Assembly: GCA_029851415.1 (NCBI GenBank)
Contig: CM056742.1
Location: 56,360,454 to 56,424,453 of the forward strand
Length of the DNA: 64,000 nt
Reading direction: 5' to 3'
Source: Eretmocerus hayati
Taxonomy: Eukaryota; Arthropoda; Insecta; Hymenoptera; Aphelinidae
The position numbers were made by a program, and so were the translations under genes. Of the stretch, positions 10,392 to 21,330 are shown one piece after another (positions within the stretch are counted from its first letter, which is position 1; each line of letters begins with the position of its first letter). The notes below the pieces were generated by a model. It did no database searches, was not told the origin of the DNA, and saw nothing but the letters and a program-made list of their open reading frames with translations.

Positions 10392-13300
10392 CATGGCATA
10401 TGATTTCAACGTAAAGGAATCTCATCTCCCAGAATAACTCATCAGATTCTGCCTTGAATGTGATGTATAGGGGCAAACCATGAAATTAATCAATTTTTCC
10501 AATGAATCTTGAGAAACCGGGGTTGCCTTCAATCCAAGACAAAATCTGTTCAAATATTCTGAAAGATGAGATTATTTTACATCAAAATCATATGCCATAA
10601 TATTTTTTTGATGAAATTTTACGCGAGAATGGGCAAGGCGAGACGAAACAGGAGCCAGCCGCGATATCTCGATAAGCAGTCCATGTAATACAAAATTTCC
10701 TCTCCAAGCTCGTTTTTTGGGCAGGAAAGGTCATAGAGAGAACTTCAAGAAGAGGACATTGTAGATTCTGTAAAGATCTACCAGATCCCTTGAGAATTTT
10801 TGTAATCGGATCACTTCCGCCACAAAATTTCACACCGAATATCAAGAATCTAAAAATTGGGTTTCATGAAAATTCGTTTTTGTGTGATTTTCATTCTTTC
10901 GCCCGATAAAATCACCTATAATACCTCAGGATCAACTTCACAAAACCAATCTTGATAGGTTTCTTCGAAGACTTCCCGAATTTCGCGAACCGCATCTACG
11001 TATCCCTCATCGAACTCAAGGAGTATATATTTATTTAGAAAAACATCCAAACTTCTATGTGAAAGATTCCGTCAACAGGGGTAATTTCGGAACAAAATTG
11101 CCATTCTTTCCCTCAAACCTCGCGAAACTTGTACTTCTTGCATCAGAGGCGCATTACCACCAAGCAGTGAATGTTTCCACAAAGTTTCCTGAAAGTTATG
11201 TTTGCAACCATGTAACACTCCGAAATTAGTCGGAAATGCCGTGTCTGAAACGTTGGTGCAACATTAGAATGTCTACCAGATGCGGGTAACCTCAACGGAT
11301 AACGTTTCTGGACGTTTGAGCCATTTTTCTAAGATTGTACAATGGTTTCCAGGATGCTTCCTGTACAACTAATACTTGAAAAATTTTTTGTTAAATGAAT
11401 GAATAAATTGTTTTTAAAACTCTCTTTCCCGCAGTGTATCAGCTCAATCCCCCTTCAATTCCCTCGGTCGCGCTCAGTCAGAAACATGTCCAGTTACTCT
11501 CAGAAAAACGATGAGATTGTTTACTCATATTCGAAACCGTCCAGAAACGTCCTAGGAACCTTGAGGCAACATGCATCTGGTAGACATTCTAATGTTGCGA
11601 CAACGTTTCGGACCCGATCGATATGTATATCCGACTAATTTCGGAACGTTGCATGGTTGCAAATACAACTTTCAGGAAACGTTGCTGGAACATTCACTAT
11701 TTGATGGGTTTTATCTCTAATCAATCGAAAGCTTACAGTTTCAGCTTTCAATTGCGGGGCTTACGGAGTCCATTTGGTCATCTCTGGTCAAAGCTATGAG
11801 CACTGAAAGTCATCTTCCAAAGTTAAACCCAGACTGGGGTAACTTTGGAACAGCACACTTGATGTAGGAAATTTTGCGATTATGAGGATCTCCGGGCCAA
11901 TCAGTAAATGCCGTATGGAAAAAATCCTGTTGATCATCGTCCCAGTATGAGAAAATGATAAAAAATCATGAAAAGTAAATGAACAAATTTGGATATTTTG
12001 CTCGCTTATTTAAATTGCCCGGTCATTCGATTGGACTGGGGTATCGAAATGCATTTCTAGAAGAAAGGGTGATGTCTTCTTTCGTCGTGTAGAGGTTATA
12101 ATAAAATATCAGAACTTGAATAGATTATTATAATATTGATTCATTCAGGAGAGTACTCTATGCCGAGACTGGAGACGTCTTTTAGACATTCTAACTTACA
12201 GTACGTTCAAGGATAATGGATTCAATAGGGTCTCACTAAAACAGTGATATTTCCAATATACTTTGATGTACGGGAATTTTGAAAAAAAGCATCATGAAGA
12301 TCACGAAAAAATCTATCGATTCATGTGTTTAAAACATTCCTTGCATCCTTTTTGAGTGACCGTAGTCAACGATGAAGAGCTAGAAAATTTCTCCTTCAAC
12401 CAATGACCTACAACTTTGGCGGAAGTGATCCGATCACAAAAATTCTCAAGGGATCTGATATATCTTTACAAAATCTACAATTTCCACTTCTTGAAGTTCT
12501 CTCGATGACCTTCCCTGCCCAAAAAACGAGCTTGAAGAGGAAATTTTGTATTACATGGACTGCTTATAAGGGTTTCCACGGAACTTTTGACTTTTGTGTT
12601 ACTGCAATGTTTCTGGAGTATTCTGAACTATGGGGAGTGCACAGGAGTGGCATCGTATAGTATTTGGCATCATTCAATATAGCCTACATCCTTTCTTGTT
12701 GAAACGCATCCTGATGTGTCAACAGAAGACCGCAAAAGATGATTTTTCGGTAGTTCACAAACGTACCACCGCGATTTTTTGAATTGTTAGGGCAGTAACT
12801 AAAATACCTATGCCTCAACTACTTCGGTGGAATGATACATCCATCTACTAATCTCATATTTTGAGAGAATCTTTGATCCAGAGGTGTGCACTGATTTGGC
12901 TATGATATTAGCTCTCATTCATCGATGTAACCGAGTTTTGTGGGAAAACTTTCTCTGGCTATTGTTTACGAGAATGATGAAATGCCTTGTGCGAAACGGG
13001 GAATTTAGCAATGAGTTTCCGAGGTTAAAGAGGAGACGAATCGAATCCCGTTTGGTTTGTGAGTGTGCGTTGATCCGGACAAATTTTATAAAGCTTCGAG
13101 GTTCATAAAGTTATCGCGCCACTGACTCTGAAAATGGTCATTTTTTGATGGCATACTCAGGAGACATAGAGCACAGGATTGGGATGTTGTGCTCTTTTTT
13201 CTCCATCACAAAAATGATATAACCGCACTGTTTTGAGTTGCAATTGTCGACCGGTATTTCTGTGAGAAGCTAAGGAGGTATATTTGAATCCCGATGGTAA

Positions 13301-13649
13301 GCTAAATAAGCCTCTAAATGTAATGGTATCGCGAATTTCTTGATTTTTACATAGTATACGGCTGGAGTATGAACAAAATAACACCACAGTATACTCTAGA
13401 AATTGAAATGAAAATCGTAGGTCGTGACTCGATGTTGGAAATTTACATCGAATTTCGGAAAAATCAATGATAAATTTCATCATAAAGTCAAGTTAGGCGA
13501 AATATAATACCTATCAATCGTCTAGACAATGTTTTGAATCGAATCTACTCGATTGGAGTTGATTCACAGATATTTCAAGAGTGGGATTCCATACTTGTCG
13601 TTCTGAACCAGACACCTTGGCTTGGAAGAGAGTGGCACCACTTTTTTTT
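10392..13649. other. Interior of foldback member 1, with further inverted duplications
   Basis: A unit containing GATCCGATCACA and CCTTTCCTG.CCAA occurs four times: plus near 10030-10460 (mostly in the left arm), minus near 10545-10850, plus near 12225-12600, minus near 13700-14020 (right arm). The first two form a palindrome centred near 10500. A second inverted pair, about 11152-11290 and 11560-11708, contains CATTAGAATGTCTACCAGATGC in both arms. Short frames with similar peptides (10219-10437, 10588-10845, 12403-12660, 13514-13822) reflect this repeat and are not four genes. No transposase is seen. Confidence 0.65.
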
Positions 13650-14633
13650 ATATTTTTTCGATGAATTTTTGCACAAGAATGGCGCAAGGGGGAATAAAAC
13701 AGTAAGCAGCTTCGGTATCTCCTAAAGCAGTCCAAGTAATAAAAAGTTTTTTTCCCAAGCTCGTTACTTGGACAGGAAAGGTCGTTAAGAGAGCTTCGGG
13801 GAAGGAAAAATGTAGGTTTCAAAAAGATCTACAAGATACTATGAAAATTTTCTGTGATCGGATCACTCCCGCCAAAGTCGTAGGTGATTGATTGAAGGAG
13901 GAATTTTTTGGATTTTCATCGTTGACCACGGCGATCAAAAAGGGCGCAGTGAATGTTGTAAATACATGAATCGATAGATTCATTCGTGATCTTTAAGATT
14001 CTCTTCTCAAAATTTCTGTGAGTCAAACTATATTGAAAATATCACTGTTTTATTGAGACCCTACATCATCCATTGTTTATGAAAGGTACTGTAACTTGGA
14101 GAAAAATCGGGAGCCAAGTCTTGCGAAAGCTCATTTCTACGATCTTATGTGGAGGGAAATTATACACATGGGGCAAATTAGGTACACTTATCCCAAGATG
14201 AATAGTCCTCCAAGCTAATCAAGTGAGTACGCATGCTTATTCATCATAAACATTGTTGGTAACATACTAAGTTCGGCCCAACGAAGGAGAGCCCCATATA
14301 CGTGTTTTGTACTCTGAACCGATACATCCCCGATAGCTCAGTTGGCTAGGTGTCGTGTCTACAAAGTCGAAGGACGAGGTTCAAATCCCGGTGAGTACAA
14401 AATTTTAATTGCCCAATTACGTTTTTTCTCATTACATCTATGATAATAAACCACACAGAATATGGGGCAACAGCTTAGGAAATGGGCAAATAATAATATT
14501 TTAAATAAATAAATTTTGAAAAATCAGCTGATTTATCAGCTGATTTATCATCGGCCAAAAAATCAGCTGATTAGTCAGGTGATCCGGCAGGTGATAAATC
14601 AGCTGATAAATCAGCTGATTTTTTTCGATAGGG
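13650..14633 (-). repeat. Right arm of foldback member 1
   Basis: Reverse complement of 9420-10391. Homology stops at an A/T run near 13650, where the left arm continues into CATGGCATATG and the right into a T-run. Confidence 0.85.
14325..14427 (+). ncRNA. tRNA-like module in right arm of member 1
   Basis: Mirror copy of the left-arm module. Box A is at 14334-14345, box B at 14378-14388, and a run of six T at 14422-14427 could end an RNA polymerase III transcript of about 100 nt. Transcription would point outward, toward the right end of the element. Confidence 0.6.
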
Positions 14634-14984
14634 ATCATATTAAGAAATAATTTGGTCAAGGATTGATACATCACAATTGTGACTAGTCATACACTTTACG
14701 ATTTCACTTGGAAGAAAATGAGATAAAGGGCATAGGTTCACAGGAATATCACAGTTTTTCTTCAGTCTGGTGACAGAAAGTCACTTACAATTAAAAAGAG
14801 ATAGAAAGAAAAGGAACAAAAACCCGAGCCCATCAATGATCAAAGTAATGCTGCTTCCCCGGATCAATCCTCTGAGGAGACTTTGTTAATAGAAAATCTT
14901 TCAAGGACTCTTTGAACAAGGGTGTTTTCTCCAGCTGCTGAAAGCCCGGAGGGAGAAAGTTCCACAAATGAGCACATTGAACCT
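14634..14984 (-). pseudogene. LINE fragment: C-terminus of ORF2 and 3' UTR
   Basis: On the minus strand the frame from 14984 reads through LWNFLPPGF and ends at TGA (14833-14835), then runs into 3' UTR. LWNxLP near the end of ORF2 is typical of CR1/Jockey-like LINEs. The upstream part of the same frame lies at 32634-32870, beyond the LTR retrotransposon. Removing that element plus one ACCT restores the frame exactly (FQV then QCAHLWN). Confidence 0.75.
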
Positions 14985-15287
14985 TGTCAGGAACCTAGTC
15001 GGTTCCCAACTAGCTCTATATGTACTCCGCATATGGGAGTATATGCGCATACCATAGCTGGTATTCTAACATATAGACGTACCTTGTATTGTAAGCTATA
15101 GATATACCATGTTTCTTAATGTATAGGCATATAGAGAAGCGGTGACTTCGAGAAGCTAGGAGAAGCCCTGAGAAACCGCGAGTAGCGCCCGCGAGTCTAG
15201 ACGAGGGGTGCAAGGACAAAGCGTTGCCGCACCTCACCTGCATTTCTCCTAGCCACGAATGAAGGAGGAACGCGGGGTCTGAGAGAG

Positions 15288-15295
15288 TATAAATA
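15288..15295 (+). promoter_or_regulatory. LTR TATA box
   Basis: TATAAATA within the LTR, about 305 bp upstream of the AATAAA. The same motif is at 32202-32209 in the other LTR. Confidence 0.65.
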
Positions 15296-15592
15296 GAGCT
15301 CAAAAGCTCTGGCAAGGAGCTGAGATTCGCAGTTTACCGCGAGACTCCGTCGAGTACGTTTCGAGCTCTTAGAACCGCAGTACACCGCGAGCTCCCGTCA
15401 CGTACGACGTTCGTCCTTAGAATCACGCGCCGGGCTTCTAGTTCTCAGTACGAACTCACCTACCGATCTGACCACGTCGCTCCTTAACGTCATTCCGAGT
15501 CGAGTACCTCAGCCCTTGACGGACTCCACTCAAGTAGAATCAACCCCAGTACTTTGTAAAGTCTCTCTCTCTCGTAATTGTACTTTTGGACT

Positions 15593-15598
15593 AATAAA
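15593..15598 (+). terminator. LTR polyadenylation signal
   Basis: AATAAA in the 3' third of the LTR. The copy in the 3' LTR at 32509-32514 would end the element's transcript. Confidence 0.55.
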
Positions 15599-15720
15599 CG
15601 CAGCTCTAGGGATTCCCTTGGTATTGATTACTCTTCCGAATTTCCACCTACCTACCTGTCGAGTCAGGGCTCCCCAGGTGCAGTATAATAGAACCCACGT
15701 TACGAATCCCCGTAACAAAC

Positions 15721-15738
15721 TGGTGTCAGAAGTGGGAT
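15721..15738 (+). other. Primer-binding site, tRNA-Leu type
   Basis: TGGTGTCAGAAGTGGGAT begins three bases after the LTR. It is complementary to the 3' end of insect tRNA-Leu (…ATCCCACTTCTGACA plus CCA), a primer used by several Ty3/gypsy-type elements. Confidence 0.88.
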
Positions 15739-16235
15739 ACTGCGTGGAAAAATTCGGAAAATTTTTCACCGCGTCAACCGCGTCGCGCTTCCTCTGTATC
15801 ATCTTGCCACTGACAAGGAGGAAGGACCGGAAGGATGTTCATCTGGTTCACCTGTTTCATGGTCTATGCAGCATCTGGGTAAGTAATTTCATTAATTTCC
15901 CAATTTTCGTCCCTCGTGGGGAGAGTCGCGAGGCACAGACTTTATTCTTAAAAAATTTTCTAGAAGCCAAATATAGCAAACAGATATCAGAGCATATTTA
16001 TGAAAGAAACGCAGATCATAATTGAACTCTGTTCAAGCCAATAATTAAGGTGATAATATTTTACTGTATACGATAGCTCGAGCCAAGCTCACCCGCAGAC
16101 AGCAGGTGCCCAATAGTGATACTTCTCACACTCGCAAACATTTTCACTTTCGCCCAAGCTTGTACTCTTTGATTGACGTGCCATAGAAGAATAGCAGCTA
16201 TAAATTCATATAAATTCTTGAACCCAAGTGATAAA
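15739..16235 (+). other. gag leader, with a splice-donor-like site
   Basis: Untranslated leader between the primer site and gag. A strong donor-like CTGG|GTAAGT lies at 15875-15884, which could feed a spliced RNA, but no env-like target is present. The 169-codon frame at 15516-16025 crosses from the LTR through the primer site and is not a gene. Confidence 0.4.
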
Positions 16236-18608
16236 ATGGCAAATAGCCGCGAGGATAACGATTATCAAGACACGATGGGGAATCTTTCTGATGCCGCAGC
16301 AAGAAATAATTCAGACGTTGAATTTGAACGAGGCACCGGAACTTCTATTCCTCTAAGCATTACTAATGTGAATGGTGTTATACATATGAAAAAATATTTT
16401 GGGAAACGATCCATAGAGGGGGATCCCAAGGCCGAAAGGGTCATGCTAGCGCTTATGAACGCAGATGTAGGTCTGCAACAGCCGGGGGGATTACATATGA
16501 AAATTGCTCTTCGCGATCTGAGTCGAATGCTCACGACAGAGTCTGAATACTTCGATGACGGGGAAATAACGGTATTGATGGATTTGAGAGAATTTCTGGA
16601 ACAAACACAGAATTCGAACGGGGCGCGTGTAAAAGTAGGGGGTACACCTGACGATGATGATTATGATCAGCTTCGAGCAGAACGAGTATTCGCGGAATCC
16701 TCGCGATACGACGGACAAATACAAAATAACGAAATACTTAACAAACGTGACGCAGATACGCGGAACTCTAATGATAATAATACCGAAAAATCTACGGGCT
16801 TAACTGAATATACAATGCCAGGAGAGTACCCGTGGCCTCTCGTCAGTGATGATGGATTGCAAAGGCGGTTTGATTATAGATCCAGCCAACGGCCATTCGG
16901 GGGCCAAGTTGCTGAGTCGCAGAGGTATGATGGCCAGGACCCTTGCTCCATGCATGAGGACATAGGGTCGCGCTTCAGGAATCGGCCGCATAGGGTCGGT
17001 ACTGAATTGCATAGGATAAGTAGGCCTATGTTCCGTAATCAGCTCACCGAGAGCGCCGATGCGGAAACGCGAAAGATTGCCCGCCAACGACTTCCTAACA
17101 GTCAAGATGCGGAGATGCATTATTCAAAACCTAATAAGAACGCCGACCGACCGCTCACCGGGAGCCTTGACGCTGAGATGCATTATTTAAGGAAATCAAA
17201 CCAAATCGAGCAATCCGGAGAGTACGAAAAGCCACGTGATCGTAATATAGAAAGAACCTCGTTTGAGAACCAGATCAAACGGCGCTCACGCGGACAAGAC
17301 CCGTACGACGACTTGGAAAAATCTAAACATGCAGATATCGACGAGACAGTTTGCAATAGGTCAGAGATTTATAAAAATACTACATACGATGTGGGCATTT
17401 ACAGACAGGGTTATTCTAGGGATAGCTGTGACAGTTCAGACGAAATAATTGAAGACAATCAATCCCGACGCGAACCTAATTACACTATACTTGGAGATGC
17501 AGATAAGATCAAAACAGAATTAAGAGTAATACAACGAAATCTGAGAGAGAGTGTGGCGGAATATGGATTGCGAATACAATATATCCATAATCGTTTGCTC
17601 ATTGCATATCATACAAATACAAACCTGGGATATTGGGAACGCGAAATATATGAACAAAATGCAGATGCTGGAGCCCTCCAACGTCTTATCTCTGGACTAC
17701 CAGACTCGCTCGGAAATCGAGTCCGATCAACAAATCCTTCAAATTTACGGGATGCAATTTTTAATGCGATAGATTTCGAGAATCGAACGAACCCGCGGGA
17801 TACTCCATCTTCAAAACTTCCCGGGAGTGGGAATGACCAATTGGAAGATATGATTGGTACTTATTTAGAGAGGAAAATGAGAGAGATTGGACTAAGTGAG
17901 TCCATTTCTGAAGAATCTACGACCATACGATCATCACAGACTCTGGTTAGGTGTGGTTATTGTCGTAGGATAGGACATATTGAAGAAAACTGTTCTAAGA
18001 GAATACGAGATTCAAAATTCTGCGGTTATTGCCGTAAACAGAGACATGATATGAATGAGTGCCGTAATCTGAGAAACGCATTAAACGCTGGATTCATTCC
18101 AAGAAGTCAAATTGAACCATCGAAAAGGATAGGAAATATTCCAAAGCATTATACATCTCTAAGATACAATCCTTCGAATCGAGCAGGTCCTATGAGGAAT
18201 GATTTCCATAAAAACCGGGGTTATGCCAGAAATTTTCGCGGTAAAATCACTTATAGGGGAGATACAAATAGGAACGACAACTTTTATGGAGCAAATCGCG
18301 CACACGGTTACGCAGGACCTATGCAAGAGGACATATATATCCACGACTCTAATGAACCGGATGATAGGAATTTGAGGGATTATAAGCTACGCGAGAACGA
18401 TTTCGAGGTGGATTGTGACAACCAAGATTATTATTTGAATAATGGTCAAGGAGATTTTCTTGAACAGGATGGGGGCCGTGACCAATTTTTGCAGGATCCC
18501 GGGCAGGAAAATACGCAACAAGATGATAGACATCAAAACAAACCTGTAGAAAATCGAACTGAATCTCCAGATTCTGCGGATGCAGACTCCGGTGCTGAGA
18601 TCGAATGA
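16236..18608 (+). CDS. gag: Gag polyprotein of an LTR retrotransposon
   Basis: Structural protein that would form the particle and bind element RNA. The open frame runs from 16173 (811 codons). The ATG at 16236, in context AAAATGG, is the likelier start and gives 790 residues. Numbering from 16173: residues about 200-430 are charged and low-complexity, with a DAEMHY-containing unit repeated; residues about 440-560 resemble a capsid C-terminal domain, with LISGLPDSLGN then SNLRDAI; two zinc knuckles C-x2-C-x4-H-x4-C occupy 594-607 and 617-630. The tail is Arg/Gly/Asn-rich, then acidic, ending in DADSGAEIE. The frame is intact, unlike the rest of the element. No protease or reverse transcriptase follows in any frame. 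Gypsy-type affinity is inferred from the tRNA-Leu primer, 4-bp duplication and knuckles. Confidence 0.88.
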   Translation: MANSREDNDYQDTMGNLSDAAARNNSDVEFERGTGTSIPLSITNVNGVIHMKKYFGKRSIEGDPKAERVMLALMNADVGLQQPGGLHMKIALRDLSRMLTTESEYFDDGEITVLMDLREFLEQTQNSNGARVKVGGTPDDDDYDQLRAERVFAESSRYDGQIQNNEILNKRDADTRNSNDNNTEKSTGLTEYTMPGEYPWPLVSDDGLQRRFDYRSSQRPFGGQVAESQRYDGQDPCSMHEDIGSRFRNRPHRVGTELHRISRPMFRNQLTESADAETRKIARQRLPNSQDAEMHYSKPNKNADRPLTGSLDAEMHYLRKSNQIEQSGEYEKPRDRNIERTSFENQIKRRSRGQDPYDDLEKSKHADIDETVCNRSEIYKNTTYDVGIYRQGYSRDSCDSSDEIIEDNQSRREPNYTILGDADKIKTELRVIQRNLRESVAEYGLRIQYIHNRLLIAYHTNTNLGYWEREIYEQNADAGALQRLISGLPDSLGNRVRSTNPSNLRDAIFNAIDFENRTNPRDTPSSKLPGSGNDQLEDMIGTYLERKMREIGLSESISEESTTIRSSQTLVRCGYCRRIGHIEENCSKRIRDSKFCGYCRKQRHDMNECRNLRNALNAGFIPRSQIEPSKRIGNIPKHYTSLRYNPSNRAGPMRNDFHKNRGYARNFRGKITYRGDTNRNDNFYGANRAHGYAGPMQEDIYIHDSNEPDDRNLRDYKLRENDFEVDCDNQDYYLNNGQGDFLEQDGGRDQFLQDPGQENTQQDDRHQNKPVENRTESPDSADADSGAEIE

Positions 18609-19354
18609 GAAATTAATTGAATTATAGAGACCCAGCGATATTTTTTTTCAGCTCCATTTTGGCAAGGAGTGTTAGAGAACGGCTATAAGGAGGAATATAT
18701 CTCTAAAAGTCGGAAACACTCAAGTTATTTATCAGTATTTGCGGGGCACGCAACGGGTATTTTGAAATAAATCCATCGGGAATCATGACAAGGAATAAAG
18801 TCTTCATCACACTCTTTTAAAGAAAATCGCATCAAATTTGAAGGGGGGAATAAATAACGGTATCTAAAGCCTGTAAGATCAATAATTCATACGAAAATAG
18901 TATACTGACAAAACCTATAGCAATTCTATGAGAATGAATCTTCAACTTGGGGCAATATTGCCTTACTCAGAGCTGAATCTAAGAATAAAAGCAAAGCCAA
19001 CGGTATTCGCGATCGAAAAAAATTCCCTTCCACTGCACATAAGATGAAAATATCTCAGATCAATAGCACTGGAATAATCAGATAAATTGTAACCAGGGTT
19101 ATAACAAAGGAAAAATTCCCGCGATAATCTCAAAGTATAGAATGATGAGAATTCAACTGAACGTATTTAAAGTTAATTGAGAGGTTCTTAGAACTGCGGT
19201 TGAGATACGGTTGAGCTTATGAGGAAACTGAATCACTCTAATAGAAGTATACATGAAATCGACAGATTTTTAAGCTACAAGAAGAATTGTGGCACTATGT
19301 GGCGCATCACGTAAAGCAAACTTCAGATCATGAAATACCGTATCACACAAATGA
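18609..19354. other. Non-coding stretch after gag
   Basis: No pol. A purine run AAGGGGGGAA at 18841-18850 resembles a polypurine tract but is followed by TAAATAACGG, not by an LTR start. Confidence 0.45.
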
Positions 19355-20232
19355 TATCGACGCCTCTTACGAAGATAAACACCTATTTTCTTGTGACTGA
19401 CGAAGATTAACGTTTATTCGTTGTGAACACGAATATTAACGGATTCTTCTTAGGTCCACGAAAACTAACACTTACTCCTTAGGGACACGAAGATTAACGC
19501 ATTCTCGCCAAGTCCACGAAGACTAACACTTACTCCTTAGGGGCACGAAGACTAACACTTACTCCTTAGGGCCACGAAGACTAACACTTACTGCTCAACG
19601 GCCCATGAAACTAGCACTCACTCTTGAACGGTATGAAGACTATAACACACTTGCACACGTCCTAGTCCAAAGGGACGGAGGCCAAGTATTTCGTCTTAGG
19701 GCCACGAAAACAAAACACATTCTCATTAGCGGCACAAAAATTAACGCATCGGTAGACTTCATTCATGGAGGGATGAAGACTGTAAGTATTTCGTCTCAAG
19801 TCCACAAAAAGTAACACATTTTTCTCTACGCCACGAAGACTAACACATTTTTCTCGATGGAATGAAAAACAACACATTCTCTTTGACGTGACGATGAACG
19901 GTAAGTGATTGTGTTAGCCTTCGTTCCGCTAAGAAGAATATGTTACTTTTCGTGGGCTTAAGACGAAGTACTTATAGTCTTCGTCCCGTCAAGAAAAAAA
20001 AATACGCGAATGTGTTAATCTTCGTGCAGTTTGAGGAGTAAGTGTTACTCTTCGTGGTCTTAAGCAGTAAGAGATGATCTTCGTGGCGCTGAGGCGTAAG
20101 TGTTGTTCTTCGTGGCGTAAACAGTAAGTGTTAATCTTCGTGGCCGTAACGAAGCAAATGCTAATCTTCGGCCACCGTGTTTTTCTTCGTGGGCGTTAGC
20201 GGATGTGTTTATCTTCGTAAGAGGCGTCGATA
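19355..20232. mobile_element. Foldback (FB)-like element with short-repeat arms
   Basis: The ends are a 28-bp inverted repeat (TATCGACGCCTCTTACGAAG… and its complement). The left half holds about ten degenerate tandem copies of a unit like CACGAAGACTAACACTTACT at roughly 33-bp spacing. The right half holds the same unit in reverse (AGTGTTAATCTTCGTG). Arms made of short tandem repeats are the hallmark of Drosophila FB elements. TA lies at each end and could be the target duplication. No coding capacity. The small frames at 19605-19877 are repeat-derived. Confidence 0.75.
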
Positions 20233-20689
20233 CATAACTGCAAAGTTCTCTTAATTGTTGCTATTAACTGGTATAACTGAGACCCTTTTGTCTCAATCAA
20301 TTATACTAATTGAGTAAGATGGAAATTGCACGCTAGAAAGCTGAATGAGTCAATATTATCATGTCTAAAAGCCAAATGCACACTCCATTGTAGTAAATAC
20401 TCTAGTTCCCGTTAAAAGAATAACGAATAAAAGACCACAAATAAATGCAACAATACAGATATGAACTATTTTTCGCAAGAGAGTTTAAAAAACAGAGCAG
20501 TAGGTCAAGCTCATGATCCCGACATCTAAAAGTAGAATGATTCCACTGCATCTAGAAAATATGCCACGAAATGAGCGAGTCAAATGTGAAATAATTCCAA
20601 AAGAATTTTAAATGACGGATACCCCGTAATCGGAATGACTATTCATTGCACTGTGAACGATCCTTGGAGGAATAACAATTGAAGAGATT
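20233..20689. other. Non-coding stretch
   Basis: Nothing recognisable. Confidence 0.35.
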
Positions 20690-21330
20690 TGATTTCACTA
20701 GCTATGAGGCCAGCGTGCGCCTTCAGAGAATTGACAATTAATAGGGTTGAAAACATAATGAAAATGACGACTCTTGAGAATACTTACATGGTTACCCTAA
20801 GATTGGGGGGAATCGCCTGTGATTTTGAACTTTATGCTGCGGTGAATCATTCATGAGGCCAGCGTGCGCCCTTGAAGATTTGAATTGCACATGTGGTTGA
20901 ATACACAATGAATCTGATGTTTTAGGGACATTCACATGGTTTATGTGTCATTGGAATCGTCTATAATGTCGGGATATTTGCTAAGAAGGATCATCTTTGA
21001 CGCCACAGTGTGGGGCGTCCTCAGAAAATTGCTGATTTAGATGGATGAATACTAGAAAAAAGATTATGATTTTTAGGGGTATTGATACGATCAACCCGTA
21101 CTTGAGACAATCGCTCATAATTCCAGAGTTCATGTTAGGGGGGATCATTTGCGAGACCAGAGTGCTCTCAGAAATTGATAATTTATGTAGGTATATAAAC
21201 GAAAAAGACGATGATTTTTGATACTTTCGGAATCCCCCGATGTGGTGGCCCCCACACGGCAGTGACATTTCCGATTGTGTGGAATATACGATGTGATAAT
21301 TATTTAGATAGGTAGAGAACATGAAACAAT
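20690..21330. repeat. Degenerate tandem repeat, about 150-bp period
   Basis: GAGGCCAGCGTGCGCC occurs near 20706 and 20854, with decayed versions near 21003 and 21154. Each is followed by TCAGAAAATTGATAATTTA-like and GAATACAAAATGAAAATGAC-like segments. About four copies, each strongly diverged. The 153-codon minus frame at 20981-21442 lies mostly in this array. Confidence 0.6.

Larger units (their letters stand above)
9420..14633. mobile_element. 5.2-kb foldback element with tRNA-like modules (member 1)
   Basis: The two ends are inverted copies starting CCCTATC, then an A-run and TCAGCTGAT. Arms of about 974 and 984 bp read as identical apart from an A/G at the ninth base and a 12-bp extra CAGCTGATTTAT-type unit on the right. 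AT lies outside each end and may be a 2-bp target duplication, although AT is self-complementary and so ambiguous. Each arm holds an array of CAGCTG words, a tRNA-like module, then GTGTACC followed by a C-run. The interior has further inverted duplications and no transposase. It sits in the 3' UTR of an older LINE. Superfamily unknown. It is related to the element at 44714-53555. Confidence 0.75.
14985..15717 (+). repeat. 5' LTR
   Basis: 733 bp, TG...CA. A TATA box lies at 15288-15295 and AATAAA at 15593-15598, giving a plausible U3-R-U5 layout. Frames on the minus strand at 15016-15385 recur identically in the 3' LTR and are LTR sequence, not genes. Confidence 0.92.

Noticed and set aside
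14325..14398. Functional tRNA gene
   Set aside because: Promoter boxes are good but the acceptor and anticodon stems do not pair, and the sequence is repeated in both foldback arms.
15016..15385. Minus-strand genes of 99 and 62 codons
   Set aside because: Identical copies at 31930-32299 show they are inside the LTRs.
15516..16025. 169-codon gene
   Set aside because: It spans the LTR end, primer-binding site and leader of the retrotransposon.
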